Assembly (NCBI RefSeq): GCF_000003855.2 | Contig: NW_003101657.1 | Span: 94,083 to 158,082, forward strand | Length of the DNA stretch: 64,000 nt | From: Blastomyces gilchristii SLH14081 | Lineage: Eukaryota; Ascomycota; Eurotiomycetes; Onygenales; Ajellomycetaceae | Direction: 5' to 3' | Shown here: one piece after another, positions 58,227 through 64,000 of the stretch | Layout of the letters: every line of letters begins with the position of its first letter | Numbering within the stretch: position 1 is the first letter of the stretch | Program-made: the position numbers and the translations under genes | Notes under the pieces: model-generated | Databases searched by the model: none | The model's input: only the letters and a program-made list of their open reading frames with translations | What the model was told of the DNA's origin: nothing

Positions 58227-59262
58227 CAACAACTATAAAATCAGTATATCTCAAGGTCTGACTGAGCCTTTGATCCCTGCACAGTGAGATATATTAAATC
58301 TAGTTTTAATACCTCAATATTCAATAGATTCTGCAAGGGATTGAGAACAGCAACACTAGGTTTCTATTGAATTTGAGAATTAACTCTATATTGATATAAT
58401 CATTGACAAAGTCTTCTATTTTGAGATATAAATAACCAGTTCCTCTACATCCCGCTGACAATATTTATATTATCATATAGAAACAGACTTATATTCTCTA
58501 TAATATCAAGACTCTGAAGAGAGAAAGTCTTGATAGAGAGTATACAGTAGTGCATATCTTAGCAGTTTCTATCTCATTCTTCTGCAGCAGTTAATGCAAA
58601 AAAAAAAGATCTTAGAAATAGTTTTTTACTTCTCTTGAAAAAGTAAGATGTTTTTCTCTGAGTTTTATACAATATTCTTACAAAGAATTAAAAACAGAGC
58701 TGTTTTCTGTCATAATTTCATATTCTTTTAAGTAAGAATTACTTTTTCAGTGACTGAAGAGCTTTCATTAATACTTAATTCTTTTTTACACTCTTTATTA
58801 ACTGATTTGAGTTGCACACTTGTTGTGTGAGAAGAATTGAATGATTTAGAATAAAATTGAATAGTTTTAATCAATTTCTCTGCAAAAAATTGATTTATTT
58901 TTTATCAGTTTTTCTCTCAAAAACTGTCATATTATCTGATTTATTATCAATTGATATCATACTTTTTCTCACTGTATCCCAAGAAAGAGATTGTAAAGAT
59001 TTTATTGATTTATCTCAAAAATCAATTTTAGTTTATTAAATTCTCTTCAAAAATCTAACCTAGTTACTGAACTAGTGTGAAAAAAATCAGGTGTTTTATA
59101 CACAAAAGTCTTCTATTCTTCTTTTGAAACAGTCTAATCAACTTTTCAATTGAAAACAGACTTAGAAACCTCTTAATTGAAACAGTCTGATTAACTTTTC
59201 AAAAGAGTTCAATACATATCTCAATTGAAACAGTCTGACCAACTTTTCATTGAGTGAGAATA

Positions 59263-60864
59263 ATGAGTTCAAAAATACACTCAGTTGATGTGGAAAAAGA
59301 TGCTTTCTCAAATGCTATTTCTGAGATTGAAATTCTGAAGAGAAGAAAGAAAGAAGAAATAGAGAAATAACAAGTTCTTGAAATACAGGAACTTGAAAAA
59401 GTAAGCAAGATTCTTGAAAAGCAGTGTCTGAGTGAGATAAATGAAGAAGTTCTGTTAATTCTTCATGCTCAGACTAGACAACTACAGAAGGTGATCAAGT
59501 TCAAACTTGGAATTTCAAACACAGTTCAAAAAACATTGAAAATTCCTAGTATAATCACTGACTTCTTATCTTGCTCTTCTTCCTTCTTTTCTACTTCTTC
59601 TTCTTCTTTGAATCAGAAGAAAACATATGCTCAAGCAGCTGAATCTGCTGTCTCTAAATCTGCCATCTTAAAACATACTCAAAATCCTGAGAAAACTGAG
59701 AAGAATAATACTCATACTTCTATTGATAGAAAAGTGGAGAAAAAAATGCAAAAGAAGAAAAACTTCCAAATCTTCAGAAATAGAAGACTTATTCTCAAAG
59801 TCTTAAACCAGGACATCTTGCAAAGGAACAAGCTAAACTCAAATCTCATTTTCAGAATCAGAAATGAAATTAATCAGCAGTTCTTTTCTCAGTTAATGAC
59901 TGATATTGAAGTTCAAAAATCAGTTATAGCTTCAATTGAGCCATCCTTCTTTGAAAACTCTATCATTCTGACTACAATGCCTGAATTCAGTGCAGAATTC
60001 CTTATTCAGAATGAGAATCTCTGAAAATCAGCAGTAGAATCTTTATTAAACACAATAATTCTATCTAAGAGAGATGAAAAGTGAGACAAATTCATTCTTC
60101 ATGATATTTCAGTTGAAATTTTTGACTGTGAAGAAGGAATGCTACTTCTCAAAAATGAGTTAGAAGAATACAACTCTATTCAACTGAGAAAAGAGCCTGT
60201 ATAACTAAATTCAATTGAGTTCAGACAAAGCAGAAGAAATGCCTCTATTCTAGTATATATAAAGACACTTGAACAGTCAAAGATCTCTGAAGTAAGAGTA
60301 GCAGGTTTGAAAATGAGAGTTCATGAATACAAAGACTCAAGAATGAATCTCAAAGCTCAAACACAGTGTTCAAACTGTCAAAGATATGAATACTTTGTAA
60401 TCTTCTATTTCAGAGACTTAAAATGTGCATTCTGCATCAGAGATCACAAAACTAGTGAGCATAAATGTGAAACATGCTCAAAAAGAGGTGAAATATGTTA
60501 ACACACTCTGCTTAAATGCTCTAATTGCAAAGAAAAACATGCATCTAGCTCAAAAGAATGTATGTTTGCTTCAAGAACTCAAAAGAACTGAAGAAAAGAT
60601 GAAGCTCAAAGCAAATCTAGAACTGAAGAGAATAGTTAAGTCAGTAAACTCATAACTGTAAGCTTAAAAAGAAGAAACTCTCAACTATCTAAATCTTCAA
60701 ACTTCAATTCTTCAGCTAAATATAAACAGAATTTAAATCCTCAAACTTCTGTTAAGATTAGAGAATTGAGAAATGACTCTGATGATAAACTAGATATAAT
60801 ACAAGCAGTTGAGATTTCTACTTTTCAGAATAGTTATAATCTACTATCTGATGATAGTGATTAG
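59263..60864 (+). pseudogene. LINE ORF1 (gag-like, zinc knuckles), several stops
   Basis: 533 codons in one phase from ATG 59263 (MSSKIHSVDVEKDAF) to TAG 60862-60864. A Glu/Lys-rich coiled coil precedes a Ser/Lys-rich region (KKTYAQAAES). Cys/His clusters at about 60365-60570 follow: CSNC, CAFCIRDHKTSEHKCETC and CSNCKEKHASSSKEC, the arrangement of zinc knuckles in LINE ORF1 proteins that bind the element RNA. Stops include TAA near 59368, TGA at 60022, TAA after EPV and after GEIC, and TGA after RTQKN. They fit Gln (CAA to TAA) and Trp (TGG to TGA) codons. A 177-codon stretch (59491-60024) is still open. Confidence 0.8.
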
Positions 60865-60887
60865 ATTCTACTCTACTCTCTTTTAGT

Positions 60888-63800
60888 ATGAATATACAAT
60901 AAAAACAACAAAAAAAGTTTAAAAACTCTTCAAAAATCACATTTATTCAAAATAATGTGAATAGAAACTCAAATTGCATTTATTCTTGTCTTCAAATTGC
61001 ATTTGAATAAAAAGTTGATTTTATACTGCTTCAGAAGCCGAATTTTGATGCTGAGCAAAAATATGTCATTTCTCATTCAAGCTACTACTGCTTTTTATCT
61101 CAAAAGTCTGAGATAAAGTCAAGAGTAGTGATCTATGGAAGAAAGAGATCAAGATATCAATTTAATCTAAGATTTGATATCATGTCTGACTCTGATATTC
61201 TGGTGAATAATATTATAGATAAAGAGAATGAGTTTGATACTATACAGCTCATAAATATCTATAATGAAAAGTCATTGAAGAAAAATAATAACATCTGAAC
61301 AATTGATAGAGGATTTCTGAATATAACTTTATCAAGAAACTCTATAATTGTAGAAGATTTCAATGCACATTATCTCTGATGAAATTCAGAATGTAAAAGA
61401 GCAGTAAGAGCTGATAATCTGATTGAATGAATCTTTGAGCATTCAATAGATTTAGTTAACAAGTCTGATCAACAAACATTCTTTAGAAAAGACATGAAAC
61501 AGAAATCTATTATAGATCTAATCTTCATGTCACAAAATCTAATAGAAAAAAGACTTGTAAACTGATTTATTAATTCAAATGAGACATCAGAATCAGATCA
61601 TGAGATTATTCAATTTGATATTGAACTGAGTGAGAAACAAATGAGTGAAAATCCTCTTCTCTCTAATCAGTTTAACTTTGAAAAAGCTGACTGGAAGGCA
61701 GTTGAAGAAAGTATAAAACTGTTAAAATCTGAAAGACAGAGTGAGCTGTATTGAAATCCTGGTCAAGATATCTCAAATGAAATGCTTGAGAATAGAGTGA
61801 AGCTCATTACATCTATTATTCTAGTAAGTGTTAAAGATAATATTTCAAAGAGAAAGTCTTCTGAGTATTCAAAACCTTGATGAAATGAGAATATCACATT
61901 TAAAAGGAAACAATTGACTACTGCTGAAAGAGATTGAAAGAATGATATAATTTCTGATAAAGAGTTCAAAGCTGTCAGAAATGAATATTTTTCAGATATT
62001 AAAAAAGCTAAAACAGACTGCTGGAATAAATTTCTTGAAAAAGCATAAGAAAAAGAAGTTTTTAAAGCTTTTAACTATACTAAAACAAGAAGTGTAGCAA
62101 AACTTCCAACCTTAGAATATGAGTTTCAGAATGAATCATATACAGTGAACTCTTTTGAGAAAAAATGTCAAGCTTTTATAAGAACTCTCTTTCAAAACTC
62201 ATCAGATTCAGATTCAGAGGAAGAGAATATGTCACTTCTCAACTATATTGATGAAAATGACTGGGAATGGCCTGATCTTACTCAAGATGAATTAGAGTCA
62301 GCTATCTTCTCAAGTTCAGTTAAGACTGCTGCAGGGCCTGATTCAATTAATCACTTGATTATTCAAAATACATACTTCTACTTAAAGAATGAATATTTTG
62401 AGCTCTTCTTCAATCTCTTGAAAAATGAATATCATTCTGAATGCTGGAGAGAAGCCACTGAAGTGATTCTTGCAAAACCTAATAGAAAAACTTCAATTCT
62501 CAAGTCATATAGAGTAATATCTCTATTGAACTGCCTAGAAAAGGTTTTAGAAAAGATAATAGCTACTTGACTATCTTTTATAAGCTCTATCAGTAATTCT
62601 CTTTTATTCAGGGAATAAATGAGAGATAGAAAACAGTGTTCTACAATTGACACTGTTCTCTCAGTTGTTCATGATATTCAAATAGCAAAGCATGAAGATC
62701 TGGTCTCAACTGCAGTTTTTATTGATATAAAAGAAGCATTTGATCATGTTTCAAAGTCAAAGTTAATTCAGATATTAAAGATGTTAAAACTGCCACTTTC
62801 TCTAATAAAATGAGTTAACTGTTTTATGTCTAAAAGAATTATATAACTTTTCTTTGATGAAATAAAATAAGACAAGACTGAGATAAAAATAGAAGTATCA
62901 CAAGAATCTTCAATCTCACTTATTTTATTTGCAATATACACTGCATATCTATTCAAAAATAGAAATATGAGAATAGTGCAATCTCTGAGTTATGTGAATG
63001 ATATTGATCTAGTCTACAGCTCAAAAACTATTAAAGAGAATTTAAAAGTGATTGAAGAAGCTGCAAAGGAAATCTTTGTTAGAGCAGATATCAATCAAGT
63101 TTAATTTAATATGAATAAAACTGAGTTAATTCATTTCTTTTCTAGATTCAATGAGAAAGAACTATCTCTAACTCTTTTAAATAGAGAGATTAAACTCAGT
63201 GTAAATATCAAATGATTAGAAGTATGATTAAACTCCAAGTTGAATTTTAAATATCACATTCAACAAAGAACTGTCAAGGCAGAAAGACTATTGAACAACA
63301 TAATCAGACTATCAAATACAGAGAGAGGTCTATTCTTCCAGGCTATGAGACAGTTATATATAGCCTGTATTACATCAGTAGCTGATTATGAAGTTTAAGT
63401 TTGATAAAATAATCAAGGGAATTTCACTGAACTCTTTCAAAGTCTGTAAAACAGAGCCTTGAGAAGAATTCTGAGAGCATTCAAATCATCTTCTATTAAA
63501 GTAATGGAAATTGAAGCTTCAATTCCTTCTTCTGCTATTAGATTTGAAAAGGCCTGTATGAACTATACTCTGAGAGTTATAAAGATGAGCTCAAATTATA
63601 TAATCAGAGAAAGAGTCTCTTCTTCATTTTCATCAATTAACTCTGAAAATGAACTGGATTGAAATAGATTTCTTAATTGAAATGAAAATAATTCTTCAAA
63701 GAAAATGCCTTCTCAACTGTACAGACTATGCTCTCTGATTAAAAATCAATTTTCTTCTTTAAATATTGAAAAAGTTGATCATGAGAAGTTATCTCTCTGG

Positions 63801-64000
63801 AGAGAAAAGCTTGAATCTCTTATAGACTTATAAGTAAGTGAACTATCAAAAGAGAAAGAATATGAACAGCATTTGAAGAGAATTTCTACAATCAATATAA
63901 AAGACTCTATTCTGATTTATTCAGATGACTTAAAAAATGAGAATTTGAATAGATTAGGTGCAGGCATTGCTTATACTGAAGATAATATCAATTTTATCTC
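60888..64000 (+). pseudogene. LINE ORF2 (endonuclease, reverse transcriptase, RNase H), many stops, 3'-incomplete
   Basis: One phase throughout from ATG 60888. The APE-type endonuclease has VEDFNAHYL followed by two adjacent TGA where Trp-Trp is expected (about 61350-61385) and SDHEIIQFDI (about 61595). Reverse transcriptase starts at about 62320 (AAGPDSINHLIIQNT) and contains SILKSYRVISLLNCLEKVLEKII, VSTAVFIDIKEAFDHVSKSKLI and the catalytic box YVND at 62991-63002. In that box YADD is altered, with the first Asp changed to Asn. Near the right edge ILIYSDDLKN and RLGAGIAYTED mark the start of an RNase H domain, as in Tad1-clade elements. More than a dozen stops are present without a frame change. 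Confidence 0.82.

Larger units (their letters stand above)
58240..64000 (+). mobile_element. Tad1-like LINE retrotransposon, hypermutated, runs off the right edge
   Basis: Two-ORF non-LTR element: ORF1 59263-60864 with zinc knuckles, ORF2 from 60888 with APE-type endonuclease, reverse transcriptase and the start of an RNase H domain. 58240-59262 is the probable 5' leader, free of long ORFs and Thr/Ser/Phe-codon rich; its exact start is uncertain. The right end lies beyond 64000. CpG sites are nearly absent, but CpC and GG survive more often than in the Gypsy elements. Confidence 0.8.

Noticed and set aside
1..64000. CRISPR arrays, tRNA, rRNA, bacterial-type operons
   Set aside because: None seen; the only regular short repeats are the 9-bp GCATTGTTT array and simple microsatellites, and the introns show a eukaryotic genome.

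Overview
The window is nuclear DNA of a filamentous ascomycete. Spliceosomal introns are short (about 55-140 nt) with GTATGT/GTAAGT-type donors, CTAAC-like branch sites and C/TAG acceptors. The gene set (SMC5, TRM44, a DASH Hsk3-type subunit, an SHB17-type bisphosphatase, an RGS membrane protein, a FunK1-type kinase remnant) is typical of Pezizomycotina. A gene-rich block of normal base composition next to a CpG-free, AT-rich block packed with Gypsy, LINE and Helitron debris suggests Onygenales, perhaps a Blastomyces/Emmonsia-like genome. That placement is inference only.

Layout. 0.6-2.4 kb: a five-exon glutamine-synthetase-like gene. 2.7-5.8 kb: decayed FunK1 kinase sequence and a possible second kinase fragment. 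7.4-9.1 kb: a DUF3237 gene with a duplicated BED-like finger module. 10.7-17.1 kb: TRM44 and SMC5, convergent, with an MCB-like box upstream of SMC5. 17.6-21.3 kb: a decaying block with an FAD-oxidase pseudogene and a membrane-protein pseudogene. 22.4-24.2 kb: an RGS-domain membrane protein. 26.9-30.4 kb: a large diacylglycerol-lipase-type protein. 31.3-33.3 kb: a DUF4267 gene with one stop codon and a small two-exon, one-helix protein. 34.0-35.7 kb: an SHB17-like enzyme and an Hsk3-like DASH subunit. 37.4-39.9 kb: a ketopantoate-reductase-like protein with a very long disordered tail. 40-44 kb: gene-free DNA with simple repeats and a 64-bp duplication.

From about 44.1 kb to the end the DNA is nearly CpG-free and AT-rich. 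It is a mosaic of dead transposons: a Helitron Rep-helicase on the minus strand (45.7-48.3 kb), the pol and 3' LTR of a Gypsy chromovirus on the minus strand (48.3-51.8 kb), a second Gypsy chromovirus gag-pol on the plus strand (52.2-57.0 kb), a normal-composition island (57.6-58.2 kb), and a Tad-like LINE on the plus strand (about 58.2 kb past the right edge). In each element the reading frame can be followed for kilobases at constant phase although it carries many stops, so decay was by point transitions and not by indels. Remaining cytosines are mostly in CpA and CpT, while CpG and CpC are depleted. This is the reverse of the classical Neurospora RIP preference and is the most interesting signal in the window.

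The single-copy genes do not form an obvious pathway. No biosynthetic cluster, tRNA, rRNA or CRISPR array was recognised.
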